Origin: Mactra quadrangularis
Lineage: Eukaryota > Mollusca > Bivalvia > Venerida > Mactridae
Assembly (NCBI GenBank): GCA_025267735.1
Contig: CM046295.1
Span: 12,163,167 to 12,227,166 of the forward strand
Direction of reading: 5' to 3'
DNA length: 64,000 bases
The position numbers and the translations under genes are program-made. A model generated the notes under the pieces. That model had not been told where the DNA came from. It ran no database searches and saw nothing but the letters and a program-made list of their open reading frames with translations. Of the stretch, positions 23,296-36,200 are shown piece after piece. Within the stretch, counting starts at the first letter, position 1. Each line of letters begins with the position of its first letter.

Positions 23296-24856
23296 CTGGT
23301 CGTATAATATACATGGATAGATACGATGTATGAGTTGAGAAATCAGGCTAAATATTTATGCCTCACATTACTCGTTGTTTATTTTGGATGTTTATTGTAA
23401 TTTTGATTATATATTGATACACATAGAACAATTTGATGAAAATAACTTGACCATTCTAATTCATAATTGTGTTCGCCTTATACAAATACACTAGTAGTAG
23501 TAGTATATGTGTTTCAGGTTTAGCCAAATGATTGTGCATTTACATAACATTGACAATATCATGATAAAGAGCAATAGTACCAATGAACAAATATTGAAAA
23601 CATTGGTCTAGATTTGTTCTAAATACTTTTGTAGCTAGGTAAAACTCAAGCTATATTTTTGCTCATACTTACCTTATAATTTGTATATGAGTCTATAAGT
23701 TTATAGATCAATAGAGGTGATTTTTTATCTCCACCAAGTTATTCATTTTTTGATATTGAAGATTATTATAAAATTTACATAATAATTTTAACATCGTACT
23801 TGACGGAAGAAATCTATAAAACAATGAAAATATCTTTTATCATTTTAAAATCGTAAACGTTTTTAATTCACACCGGGGATGCTTGTGAATGAGGTCGTTT
23901 TGCTAGTGTTGAACTTTCTTAGTTTCTTTTCATTCACAATAAACATATTACAAACAGTTACTGTATATTGAGTTATATGAGTAGTTAAGTCAAAAAACGT
24001 CACACACAATGAATATGTGATATTGCAGCTTCATTAAATCGATGAATTTAAATCGATGTGTTACAAATAAATATCGTATAGACTGCTGAATAGACGTTTA
24101 ATAGGCACCAATTAAAGGCGATCTGTTTTGTTTTACTTGGCATTTAAAATGTAGATGTGCAATACTCAGGATGCAACGGCACTGAGTCGGTTTGGTTCGT
24201 TTAAATGTTTGAAAAAGATGAATACAGATAATATATCAACAATGTATATAAAAGTACATGTCTATGTTCCTGATGTGTGTTTCTGGAATAGTTTTGACAA
24301 ACTGGTGAAATTCAATACACATATGTAATAATAATTAGAAAATGTTATGGTTAACAAATATGTTCTTATAGTTTGCAAAAAAGAACATATTTTACAGAAT
24401 GATTTCAGTTGTCTTCAGATTATAATCGTAAAATATAGGTTAATCGTACAGTGATAGATAAAGCATATTTCAGTAACCATGTTGGACATGTTTGTTCGAT
24501 GATATTGCATATAAAAAAATTAGCCAAAGAAAATTGATTAGTGATATATGTCGCTGTTATTAGGTGAGAGGATTAAAATGTCCATAAACCATGTTTGATT
24601 AATTGGAAAAAATATATTGAAATGTCTTATGTAATACTTAATGGCTGATATATGCTCAGTGTTGGTCTCTTGAAATTATATATTAAATTCAAACAGCTAA
24701 ACCAAACTACTTGTGGAAGATATGGAATGTACATGCTTTATCTCGTTTTAACAGAACAAAAATATTTGACCGAGGAATGAGCAAAAAAGTTAATTTCTGC
24801 TTAATTCATGTCGCTTTTGAGGACAAACAATTTTTGAATTTACTTTGATACTTTAA
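23296..24856. other. Non-coding interval
   Basis: AT-rich, with nothing recognised. Short GATACGATGTATGA similarity at about 23320 to 38762 and 57766 hints that 22.3-27 kb may be an older, strongly diverged repeat unit. Confidence 0.4.
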
Positions 24857-25250
24857 GTTCCTATACCCACCTATGCCCAGTTGACATATCCATACTTAAA
24901 CAATATAATATATATTCTATACTGAATACGGAAACAGTTAAGGTAGTAAGACGATGCACATTATAGTACGCCTTAGACTCGCATGTCTAACCCATCCAAT
25001 TCCAAATGTTTACCGCTAGCATTGCTGCTTTAAAAAGAATTATGTGTTTGGACTGACGTTCCTATAACCACCTATGCCCAATTGGAACTGACATATCCGT
25101 ACTTAAACAATATAATATATATTCTATACTTAATACGGAAACAGTTAAGGTAGTAAAGACGATGCACATTACAGTACACCCAAGACTCACATGTCTAAAC
25201 CATCCATTTTCAAACGTTTACTGCTATTATTTTGCTTTACAGCTGAAATA
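24857..25250 (+). repeat. Direct tandem duplication, two units of 201 bases
   Basis: GTTCCTATA-CCACCTATGCCC recurs at 24857 and 25058. The units share the AATATAATATATATTCTATA and GGAAACAGTTAAGGTAGTAA segments and differ by about 10% plus small indels. Non-coding. Confidence 0.85.
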
Positions 25251-25254
25251 TGTA

Positions 25255-25440
25255 GAAGTAGGGTTTACTACCTTTACTGCTAAAATATATTAGTAAAGCT
25301 TTACTGTTGTGCTGCGCTACTGGCAAACGTTTTAGCAGTCAAGGTTTACTGCTGTAATGTGCTTCTGTCAAATGTTATATCAGCAAAGGTTTTCTTCTGT
25401 ACTGTGCTACTGACAAAAATTCTAAATGTATAGGTATACT
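25255..25440 (+). repeat. Degenerate ~45-bp tandem repeat
   Basis: Three to four imperfect units of form TTTACTGCTGTAATGTGCT-CTG-CAAA-GTT-TA-CAGCAAAGG. It directly follows the 201-bp duplication. Confidence 0.6.
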
Positions 25441-27374
25441 ATTTTTCTGCTGTCAATTTCAGGTTACTTATTTATTACGTTACTAAACATGGTACATCTA
25501 TATAATAGGCTATGATAATAAATATGAATTAGTAATATCATTGAATTATTTTACCAGACTTCATATAAATAACCATAGAATAAAATGCTGAGCAAGAATA
25601 CACTTTATGTGATTTATAGTTGATCTAACACCTTGTTTGTTATGTGTTATACGTTTTTATCAATTAAGAGCCTTTCCAAATGTTTAACAGTTTAAGTATT
25701 ATCAATTTGTCGAGCTATATATAGTTTGGAAATAGTTTTATACAATTTAAGTTAACTAGATAGATAAATCATTTTACATGTAAATACATTCTTACTATCA
25801 TTTGTATTATTTCGTTTAAGTGTTTTCAGTTGTCAATACATTTTTTACTTTCGTTACGGAATGTACAGTGGCAGTAAGCATATTACTATACAGTTCATTT
25901 AGTCTGTCCCTGACAGCCATTGCTCTGTGTGCATGAGCCCCGTTATTTATCTCGAAAAAGATGCGCTTAGGTGTGTGTTCGTTAATTGGCTATAACTCAG
26001 TAACGATTATATATTTTCTCATGACATTTCGCCATTGAAAATATATGAATTGATTCCGCGGATATTCGGAGTTATTTGGGTTGCATTTTTATTAAGACAC
26101 CATGTATAGTGATGAGTTGGTTCCATAACCAATAGTCTTTGTAAGATTGTGTACTACGGCTAACTCTTCTAACCAGCTTTCGAAAATCGATTTATCGACA
26201 CTCAAAACTGAAACTCCTCACTTTACGGGGAAAAATGAATATACTATGTTATGGTGGAATGTAACCTTTCACAATCGGGTGTCGAACTCTAATAGCCGAG
26301 TTCACCATTAAGTTCCCTCTGTATTAAAGCTGTATTTACAATTGACTTAATGCGATTAAGATTATGGAATGTATTGCCGTTGTAAAACATCGTTTACATT
26401 TCAATAGTTAAAGTTGTTTTGTTTTTAGGAAATACTGAAGTTTATTTATATTTTGATACGCAAGTATACTAATCACGTTTTTTGGATACTTGTATAAAAA
26501 TCACGAGTGCTATATGTCATGGTTACAAGTTAAGGATGATTTCCGAGAATCATCAAAATTCAATCTGGCATCGTTTAAAGTAGTTCATATCATTCTGTCT
26601 TTTATAAGTGATTGTAATTTGTCTCTGTACTATTATTTGAACATGTTAAAGAAACTAGGATACTCTCAAACCCAACACCATCCGTGTGCACATGTAAATA
26701 ACTGATGTGATCAAACAATATGGTAATTAAATACCAGGGTCTATATGGTAGCTCACCAGGATTTCAAAAAATGTTTCCCGAAAAGACAACGGATACGAAT
26801 CCAATTCGGGTATTTATTTCCTTCCATGAAAATTTGACAATAATTTCAATTTTCCTCAATATATAAGGTAGTGGAAGGGTTTGTAGATGAGAACTTGTTA
26901 TAGACAAGGCTTGCTACGTAAGGTAAGCTGGCCGCCGTAAGTAACATAAATTGTGTTGAACCGATGTTAAAACCTGTATATGTTTATTTGTTTGGTTTAA
27001 CGCTCTGATCTCCATAGTTTGTATTGAATCAAATCATTCGAAGGAACATATTGACACCAACAGTCAACATCATACATTGTAACGAGGCTTGGATCCCTTG
27101 ACAATGAAATAAAAGCAATTTCAATTACAATTAAAAGTAATTACTATCATATTTTCTAACTTTTATTGATACACTTCTACATAAATGTAGTCACATATTC
27201 ACATACAAAATTATAGAAAAATCACAAATATGTAATATTAATAAACCAAACACTGTACAATAAGTGAAGCAGTTTTCACATCACGCGTTTAGTCGTTATA
27301 GTTGTACATTTTAACACATAGCGGGAGGTAAAAAGTAGCTCTCTATGCGAAACCCCTAAGCTGTAGAAGTCAAA
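25441..27374. other. Non-coding interval before the tandem units
   Basis: No recognisable gene or element. The 71-codon frame at 26490-26705 has no known domain and is probably chance. Confidence 0.4.
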
Positions 27375-28330
27375 AGTTATTCAAGCATGTATATTGTTGC
27401 GATCTGTTCGAGAATTTTCGGTTTGCATAGCTGCTATGTTATAGCTAGCATGTTTAGGGAATAACACTTTTAACGTGATTCGCTATCTGACTGGTTTCCC
27501 CTTATAAGTTTGTAATGGCAGCTGTCCGAAATCCAAACAAACTACGTAATTGTTATCATATAAACCTTAAATGTACTTCAAATTAATAAATCCTTCTACA
27601 TTGGGATAAAATAAATGAATAAAACATTCATGAATCACAAAAAAACAAAATGTATATTAATTGCAATAATCAATATTAGATAAGTAACAATAATTTGTTT
27701 CAAGTAAAAACAAATTCAGCTTAGAATAATCTCAGAACATAATCATAATACAATAACGTTCAACTGTAAGTCCACCATGATTATAAAAAATCATGATATA
27801 TTTTGTAATTTTCAATACACCAATAATTTGAGAACGTAAAGTTCCCTATATAAGGTCCATTATGTTAATTATACTATTGATTTTGATGGTCGTTAAAATG
27901 AAACTTTACAGTATATCATTTATGATCTGAATCTAATGACAATGGTGAAATATCAACATATAGATATTCATTTGTAACATAGTAATCACATTGAGTAATA
28001 ATAAACAAAGCTTACATTTGTCCATATTGGTATATGATCGGATTTTATTTCGACATTACATTTCCGTGCTTTTTAGGGAACTTAGAAAACGTATGTCCGA
28101 TGAGAAAATAACACGATAATTTACATTGTATCACAGCAGTCAAAGAAACATGTTTATACATTGTAGTTTGTAAAACTAATTCAACATTATCTTAGATATT
28201 GATAAGGATGGATAAATAAACAAACTTGGAGTTAAAAGATTCTTAAATATTCATGACGTCACTATATACATTTAACACCTAATTTGTTATTAACTTTGAG
28301 ATTTCCACGAAAGAAATATAAATTATGCCT

Positions 28331-28571
28331 CAGTCCCATAAAATCGTTGCTTGTTACGGACCCGTATGTGCAGACAGTCGTAGGCCATAGGAAGCCTTGC
28401 GTTTCAAGGTTACGGTACGCACATGGCACAAAACAACACACACGTACAGAGCCGTGGCTGGAAGATATGCATGTTTTACGGGTACGCAAAAGTTCGTACG
28501 GGCCCTTGCGGAGCTTGATCGCACGGCACCCGTACGGTGCCCTCACGGCTATTTTTATGTTTATGGGACTG
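28331..28571. mobile_element. Short TIR element (CAGTCCCATAAA ends)
   Basis: CAGTCCCATAAA at 28331 is mirrored by TTTATGGGACTG ending at 28571. The interior is GC-rich with GTACGG/CCGTAC motifs, unlike the AT-rich surroundings and similar in style to the Harbinger element at 41314-43045. Unit 2 lacks it at the equivalent place (about 47330-47450). The overlapping frames on both strands reflect its base composition, not genes. Confidence 0.65.
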
Positions 28572-28702
28572 TAGCTCTATATGAAGATTTGGTAATGGTA
28601 GACAACTTGCATCAATGAAACGCTCTGGAACGCTCAGGTGGAATATATTTATTGTTAAATGTGGATACTGTCAACTCAAACTTACATTATATTTAAATTG
28701 TA

Positions 28703-29065
28703 CAGTACCAACTAAAAGTTTGGAAACAATAGAAATTTACTACAATTCTTAAGTTTTGATGATTGTTTTTGCTGAATCATTATTTTCAACATATATAAGT
28801 ATGGTTTGTGATAAAATGAAAACAAACATGAGTGCAACACATCTATAAGATTCAGCATCTGATATATTAGCGCCTTAAAAACCATGTTTATTGTAATCAT
28901 TTGTGCCTTTATGCTATCTTTATAGTCACAGTTATAATTATCAAAAACACCAAACATTAATGCAAAGCTATAAAGCATTTAAAATAATCAGTTATCAAAT
29001 CGCATATAAAGGCCATTCAGTAGGCCAACAATCTGAAAATGTCTCCAAACGTTTGATGGGTACTG
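28703..29065. mobile_element. Tc1/mariner-type MITE, unit 1 only
   Basis: Ends CAGTACCAACTAAAAGTTTG and, reverse-complemented, CAGTACCCATCAAACGTTTG form inverted repeats of about 25 bases. The element is flanked by TA on both sides (28701-28702 and 29066-29067), the Tc1/mariner target signature. Unit 2 has an uninterrupted site near 47525. The same family is inserted elsewhere in unit 2 (49895-50248). No transposase. Confidence 0.8.
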
Positions 29066-29087
29066 TATATTGTGGTTCATATGGTTG

Positions 29088-32000
29088 TTATTGTAAAGAG
29101 AACACTTTAATGCCATCACCAATACAACCAACAATCAATGTATTTCTATTTTTATCATAACATACTGTATATGGATATCTAAAACCATCTTGTTTTTCAA
29201 CAATTTCTCCTATATAATCACCACCTTGACTTAACATTATAACATTGTGTGTCAAAGCACCACATACTAGTACATTACCTGAACCATCAGTACATACTCC
29301 ATGTGCTCCACTCAATACTTTATCTGAAAATTCCCAACAAATCTTACCATTCATATCTAATGTGATAACACCACTGTCATAGTCAACAATATGAATCATA
29401 CTATGATCATCACTTATAGTTACGTCACGAATATAAGAGAATGTTTTATTTCCAGACTTTATTTTAGTAAAGGATTTCAATGATTTACCTTGTAAATTAT
29501 AAATATGCAATTCACTTGAAGTGGATACTAACATTTTATCATTAGTGACATTTATACAACTACAATTATGTTCCATACTTAGTGTACGAGTAACAGCAAG
29601 TTTACCTTTATATGATACAAACTGTATCGTATTATTATAAAGACATACTACTACACCTCCACTCTCTAATCTACAAACAGACCAAGGTGCAGCATCTAAT
29701 ACTAATGATGATATAATGTTATAAGTTTTACTATCAACTAATTTTAACTTATTATTGTTATAGTCACCAAGTGCTATACAACTATCATCTACTATACATG
29801 ATGACAATATATCACATGATATTATATCATCAGACTGTTTCATGTTATATTCAGACTTATTTACTACTTTGTATAAACCTGATGTGATACTTTTCTAACA
29901 TTACCTGTACCTATACTACTTCTGGTAGCACCAGTTGTTGTTGTTGTGGAGGATGATGTTGGTTGACTGGTTTGTTTATCTCTTGGTGTTGTTTCTGTAG
30001 TGTCTAGATGTCCGAGAGAACTTATCAGTCCTAAAGTTAGTACATTTAATAGAAAAGAAAGAATATCAACATTACGTTTAAATTTTATTGTAGGTGGCAA
30101 TTTCTCACTAGACGTTGATTTCATCTTCTTGCTTTCTTTGATTAATCCTTGGCCAATTATCGCCAAAACAAATTTTTGTGCCACATTAACTTGTTCAGAA
30201 GCTAGATCATCCTGGTACCGCATTAAATTAGATTTCATTGTTTTAACTTTTGAGTTTCTTGCAATTTCTGATAGTTTAAGTTTTTCAAACTTATCATCAA
30301 GTTCACCTAGAGTCCTCTTTTCAATATCATCAATAATATTGATAATTTCCTTTCGATAATTGTTTATTTCTTTTTTTACACTCTGCCTTGCTCTTACTCA
30401 ACGCAATGTCGTTACTGTCAACATTGAGTTTCATATCATTCACACATTTAACTGCTTTCGGTAACTGCTTACGAAATTGATCGATTTGTTTAGCGTGTTG
30501 TTTATTTTCCTTCACAAATTTTGGTATATAATGGATATCGTTACAAGACCTGAAAATAATCAAAAACATTGAATAAAACTACGTTAAAACTAGTATATTT
30601 TACAAATCAGCTGAATTTAAAGATAAACAAGTGATGTATTAAATTAACTTTTACACTATATATTTACATGTTTTTAAACTTGTATATAATGTGTGAATTG
30701 GCAAAGTTACAAGTAAAAGTCCATTTAAATTCTACACACATTATTTGGATTCAAATTTATATCTATGCCCATTTTATTGACATGATTGCCATACAAAAAT
30801 GTTTCTTGATAATTTGGTTGAGTAGCATATTTGGATAGATGGAGATATAACTATTCAAATAACGTCACGTTAGAACATCTGCAAATTTAGCATATAAAGA
30901 AATGTTTTAGAAAAATGGATGATAAAAGATAGGAGACTTACTATTGTATTTATGTGTCATTGTTTTAAAGATCTTTTAACGAAATGCAAATACTGCTTAT
31001 ATGTGTTTATGTTATTTATTGCATTTCAGTTGAAAGTGATCAAACAGAAAATAGAATTTGGTTGTCAATACTTGATATTTATCAAAGTATGTTTAAGATG
31101 AAGTCTTGCTATAAAAAATCCAAATCGCATAATCACGTACCAAAAGTTTACTTGGATCAAGTATATTAAACATATGCATACAAATGAATAAAGTGTGTTC
31201 TTATTAAAGTATCCCACTTTTTTAAGAAAAGGTCACTTTGTCAAATTCAAATTTAAATAGCAGAGTGATTTGAACAGATTATTGTGTCTCTAATACATGA
31301 ACTATTCTAATAACATCATGTCTGTGGAACAGTTTCAAGTCTATTGTTGATGAATATATCTACACATAGTGGCTTTAAGTTTTGAAAGAATCAATATACA
31401 AATTAAAATGCAATGAACATTGTAAACGATAATAGCGGTATAACTAACTAAAGCACTTTTTACTGCGAACGCATGTCATTTGAATTCTAAAAAGATTTCA
31501 TTTTAGTAAATTAATTGACGACGTGACAGAATAATTAAAAAAGTTCGACGCGCAAAGAAGTTAAACTGTTTTGCTTTAGAAAACATGAAAAATAAAGAAC
31601 AATAAGAAACATGTAACTTTGAAGTCCACCATGTCTTCAAACAATGTTCTATAACAAAAATCTACCGTACTCTGTTTTTACATTTTTCAAGAAAAGTAGA
31701 ATTATCATTTTAATTTCGTGGGGACATTTCCTAACGATTTACAATCGGTTGGATGTTGTCTTAAGTTACGCGCGTACGAATAAACGACACTCGGGGCTGT
31801 TTTTACAGAAACTGTTTAAAATATTTGTATAATCAATCATCAGTCCTATAAGCTCAGATTGGAGAGCGTCTGACTTGCAAGTCGTTGGTTCAATTCCCGC
31901 ATCAGGCTCTTATATTCTCCTTCGCCTATTACAGTTGATATTATTTTTATATCAAGGACAGTAATTTAAGTTTGACCAAGACTTCAGTGTTTTTCAATAA

Positions 32001-32487
32001 CAAAATTAAAAATCAATCTTTACATCATACCTTGTATTTTTGAATGAAATAAAAAATCAAATTACAAAAGTTTAAAATATTAAAAATATCAAAATTTAAT
32101 AAATGTACTGTTTAATTAAAATAAAATGCATACTTGTGATTTAGATTAAAGCAGACATCCCACAACATTTTCAGTTCGACAGTACATGTCAACCACCTTC
32201 ATTGGATGATGCTGACACAACTCTGTCGGCACTGCAAGTAATTTATCTACAGCTGTTCTGGAAGATTGTTCACTGATGAAAGTATCCACCATAGTATGAT
32301 CTTTCATAGCTAGAAAACTATCGTGTGTTTTTAGACACTGTCCACAGAAATATTCATTACACACCGTACAATATTTAATAGACGGTTTATTTTTTCTATC
32401 CTTAGCACAACGGGTACAGCACAGATCATGGAAGCTATCCCCAGCATTTGACTGGGAATAACTCAAATTGCGTCCTCCCTCTGCCAT
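29088..32487 (-). pseudogene. B-box/coiled-coil/NHL gene, unit 1: both exons present, frameshifted
   Basis: Exon 1 (32487-32134) begins MAEGGRNLSYSQSNAGD and encodes two B-boxes (CTRCAKDRKNKPSIKYCTVC; ELCQHHPMKVVDMYC). Relative to the 22335 copy it lacks five bases in the second B-box, so the frame hits TAA after GCLL, and the donor is weakened to AA|GTATGC. The intron is about 1.6 kb. Exon 2 (30549-29088, acceptor TTTTCAG) encodes coiled coil then NHL propeller. It has an extra T in a homopolymer near 30370, and a net 13-base loss near 29885 that leads to a stop. The NHL segment 29843-29088 is otherwise intact (GAHGVCTDGSGNVLVCG). Three separate lesions argue for a pseudogene; assembly indels are the alternative, at least for the homopolymer. 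Confidence 0.85.
31845..31915 (+). repeat. tRNA-like sequence inside the NHL gene intron/upstream region
   Basis: AGCTCAGATTGGAGAGC (D-arm/A-box-like), ACTTGCAAGT (anticodon-arm-like) and GGTTCAATTCCC (B-box-like) are in tRNA order and spacing. The acceptor stem does not pair well, so this is a tRNA pseudogene or SINE head rather than a working tRNA. Unit 2 has the diverged counterpart at 50955-51022, so it predates the duplication. Confidence 0.55.
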
Positions 32488-32924
32488 GTTGAGTTGTGAA
32501 ATAATATATCACACAAACACTGGTATCGAAGGAAGTGAGATAACTGAAATCAAATGAAAAGTACAGTACCCTTCAAAGTTTGTGTGACGATATCCTGTTT
32601 TAGAATTAGTATTGACTCGTTTACCCATAAAAAAGGAAAAGGTCATCTGATTAAATATCAGAATCAGCATTAATTAGTTTAACAGTATTTAACTCAAACT
32701 ATGTAACATGAATAATATTGAATTGTAGTTAAATTATTGACAAAATAAACAATATTTTTCTCAATTTTTTGCACAAGTGTTTACTTTTCAAGTTACATAC
32801 AATTCTATAGATCTGTATTTGCCTTTTCAATTTCATTTACTGCATCATTGAGCATATTCATTTATTTCATAGCGAAACTTTAAATATATATTCATTGTGT
32901 ATTGTCACCTGTCTATAAACATCA

Positions 32925-33205
32925 AACATGTTTAGGTATTATAAGCTTCATGACAATATTGAATTTGTCCTCAATGAACTATATATCAAACATGTGTATG
33001 TATTATAAGCTTTATGACGATAATGAACCTGTCCTCAATGAACTATATTTAAAACATATGTAGGTGTTATAAGCTTCATGACGATATTGTAACTGTCAAA
33101 AATGGACTATTTAACAAACATGTGTATTTATTATAAGCGTCATGACGATATTGAACCTGTCCTCAATGGACTATTTAACAAACATGTGTAGGTATTATAA
33201 ACTTC
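32925..33205 (+). repeat. ~62-bp minisatellite, five units (unit 1)
   Basis: AACATGTGTAGGTATTATAAGCTTCATGACGATATTG-like units recur near 32937, 32999, 33067, 33129 and 33191. The matching array in unit 2 (51486-51840) has six. It sits at the edge of the missing B-box exon segment and of the high-identity block. Confidence 0.88.
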
Positions 33206-36200
33206 ATCGTTTGTATAAATATATAACCACGGATTTACATTAAACATACACAGGTGTGAGGTCTTACACATCTTGCCTAATAAGTTTAACGTTTACAAAA
33301 TATTCAACTTTTAAATGGATTTCCTCCTGTAAGTATGTCATACATGCTGTATTTTGACACGTTAAAATGTGGCATGGTTGTATATACATTTCACCATATC
33401 TTCAAACGGCATACATCACTAGTATCAAAACAGCAACTAATACATTGCCTAGTTTATTGAGTTTTCTACTATATATGATAATTTACCTTTCTATAAAGGG
33501 TTTTCATTTAACACAAATCAAGTGCATGCATGATTTGTCAAGTAGCTAAGCTTCTACGGACTGCATATCAATAGTTATCTTCCGACGATTGTTCCCAATG
33601 CTGGACTTATCTGGAAAAACTATACTAGTAAACTATTTAGAATGTTAAGGTTACGGGCTCAACCCCAATACATGGAAGTTGGTTTGATTTGCACCGGGGT
33701 CATTATGTGTTAACATACAGTACATACAATTCAAAGTTACTTTGGCTACCCATAGGATTGCGAATCTTATGTCATGTACTCGAACCACATATGGGCGATT
33801 ATTCTTTCCATGAAAATTAATAAATCATTCATATTGATGTTTTCACCTTTTATTGTCATTGGATATACATTTTAAGATAAAACTCAAGTTTGAGATCAGG
33901 TATTAAAAATAGGTTTCCGACTCTACACTGCATAAAATAATATTGTTCATATACTTAAAGCCACTAAACGAAGACAAAATCTTTATCATTAATTTAAAAC
34001 AAGTAATACTATCTAAATTACTATAGAATATAATCGCCTTGGGATTAAAATAACTCTCTCAAGCGGGTTCCCTTGTGAAACATATCAGTTTCTTATAAAA
34101 GTGGGGTAATTTTATAACATGCAAATTAGACTGCGGAGATACTCTCTCAGCCAATCAAATTGCTTGAAAAGGGTTTGATAAAAGTTACACGACTCTGTTA
34201 AGCGTTGGATATATCGCATAGTTTTCCAGTGATTTACTCGAGAAACCAGAGCGTGTAAGTTTTGAGTTCGCTAATATCAAAACTGATGCTAAAAAGAAAC
34301 GTCTCATTTCAACTAGGTACATAATTTTCATGATCAGAATAACAAGAGAAAACATTAATGTTGTTAGCCTTTGAAAAGTTCTTGGTGAGTGTGCAACGTG
34401 AGGTCTGTCGTTTTATTTTGATATCAATAGTATTCAGAATTACTCGAAGAAATTGCAATAGTTTGAAAAAAGTGACCGATTTTATACTTCTTTGTCGTAA
34501 GATGTTTTTAGAAAAGTGTTCTGTGCGCTCTATTGATTTTTGGCGCGTAACGTCACGATATAAAGATTGACGTTACGTCAGGTTTCACTTTGTAATTTCA
34601 ATTTAAAAAAAAAACGGCTCATAATGTGAACGTCAAAAGTTTTTCATTTTCAAAATTCCTGAAGAAGGCTTCTTAAAGCCGAAAATTTCAATAAAGAGTA
34701 TTTTATTAAGTATATGGATTTATCTTTCTTACAAGGATAATATTGTTCAATTTATATTATTTTCTCTTCCCCAACATTTATAATACCAGTGTTTACTTTG
34801 CCTTGGTCTATAATTTGTTTGATGACATTCATGGTAATATAAGTTGTATTCTTGAATTGAACAATCTTCAATTTTAGTTTTGTAAAGCGTTCGTCTCAAC
34901 AAATAGATAATAAATAGATAAGGACCTACTCTGAGGTATTGAAGAAATTAGTAAAAGTGTCTTTTGCTATATTGCATGTGTGTATTGTAAAAGTTCTCCT
35001 CGAGTAGATATTATGTTTTTATTCGATTGAAATTTAATTTATAAGTAAATTATGATCAATAAATTGTTTTATTTTGTAGAACTTTACGTTTGTCAAAAGT
35101 GATTGTAGCGGAATGCAATTATCCTACTCCAGTATAATTCAATGGTTTTACTTTATAGTTAAGAATTTCGTTTTAACGTTCAACAATATTACCAATGACT
35201 TTAAATGTGAATTGAAACCTGGAATTATATTTTAACATAATCTTAGTCAATAGATCGACAGGCTACACGCAACATTTTAAATTTATATCCCTTAAGGTAT
35301 TTTGGTTGAATTCCATACGAGGTGGTTAAATTATCTTATGAAAATTTGACAGTTATGGCAATTTTCTTTCATCATTTAAATACATCAGGAAGTTGTCGGT
35401 ATTTTGGAAATGTATATGTGAACTGGTAATAAACTATAGACTACATAAGCACAATATTATAATTTTTATGTATATCTTTTGTAATTTCATAGATTTATTC
35501 TTCTTGTTCTTATTTTATTAATAAAAAATAAAAAAGTATGTTTTTTTTGGAGAGGTAGTTTTCAAAAATAAAAATTATATAGTCCAAAAATATATATTGA
35601 GTCAAACCCAACTAGATGGTAGCTTTATTTTACTTAAAAAAGGTCGAGAAAATATTACCTGCATCGAGTGATGTTTTATTATATAAATGTGTATTTAGAC
35701 GATGTAAACTTCCAATAGGAGAGTTCCTCTTAAATTATATAGGTATTGAGTTTTATATTTTCGTAAACTCTTACTAACAAAAGGGTATATGTTAGTGCTA
35801 TACAAACTGCACTATGCATTCAACAAAAAATATAAAACTCGTTATCTTGTAAACCTGTAAGCAATCTACTGAAAGGCGAGCAATTATTAGAAGCCATGTC
35901 TTTGAACAATTACCGAAAGTATTTACACTGTTAAATAATCATATATGCAACTTATTTGAATCCAGTCCATTACATATATATAGTTTTAAAATATAAAACA
36001 AGTAACATAACTTAAAGTACGTTTAAAAGAAATTGAATATATTTAACTGTGATAATATATTTATTCTATAAAATGTATCATACTTTTAAAGAACCGGACA
36101 AGAAAAGTACAATATCTTTCAAGTTTTTTATATGCGATATAATTTTAGTCTTATAAATAACTTGATAAATATATAAGTAACTCAATTGTGTATTGACATT

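Noticed and set aside
28262..28618. Overlapping frames on both strands (73-96 codons)
   Set aside because: They lie within a GC-rich TIR element absent from unit 2; no recognisable protein.
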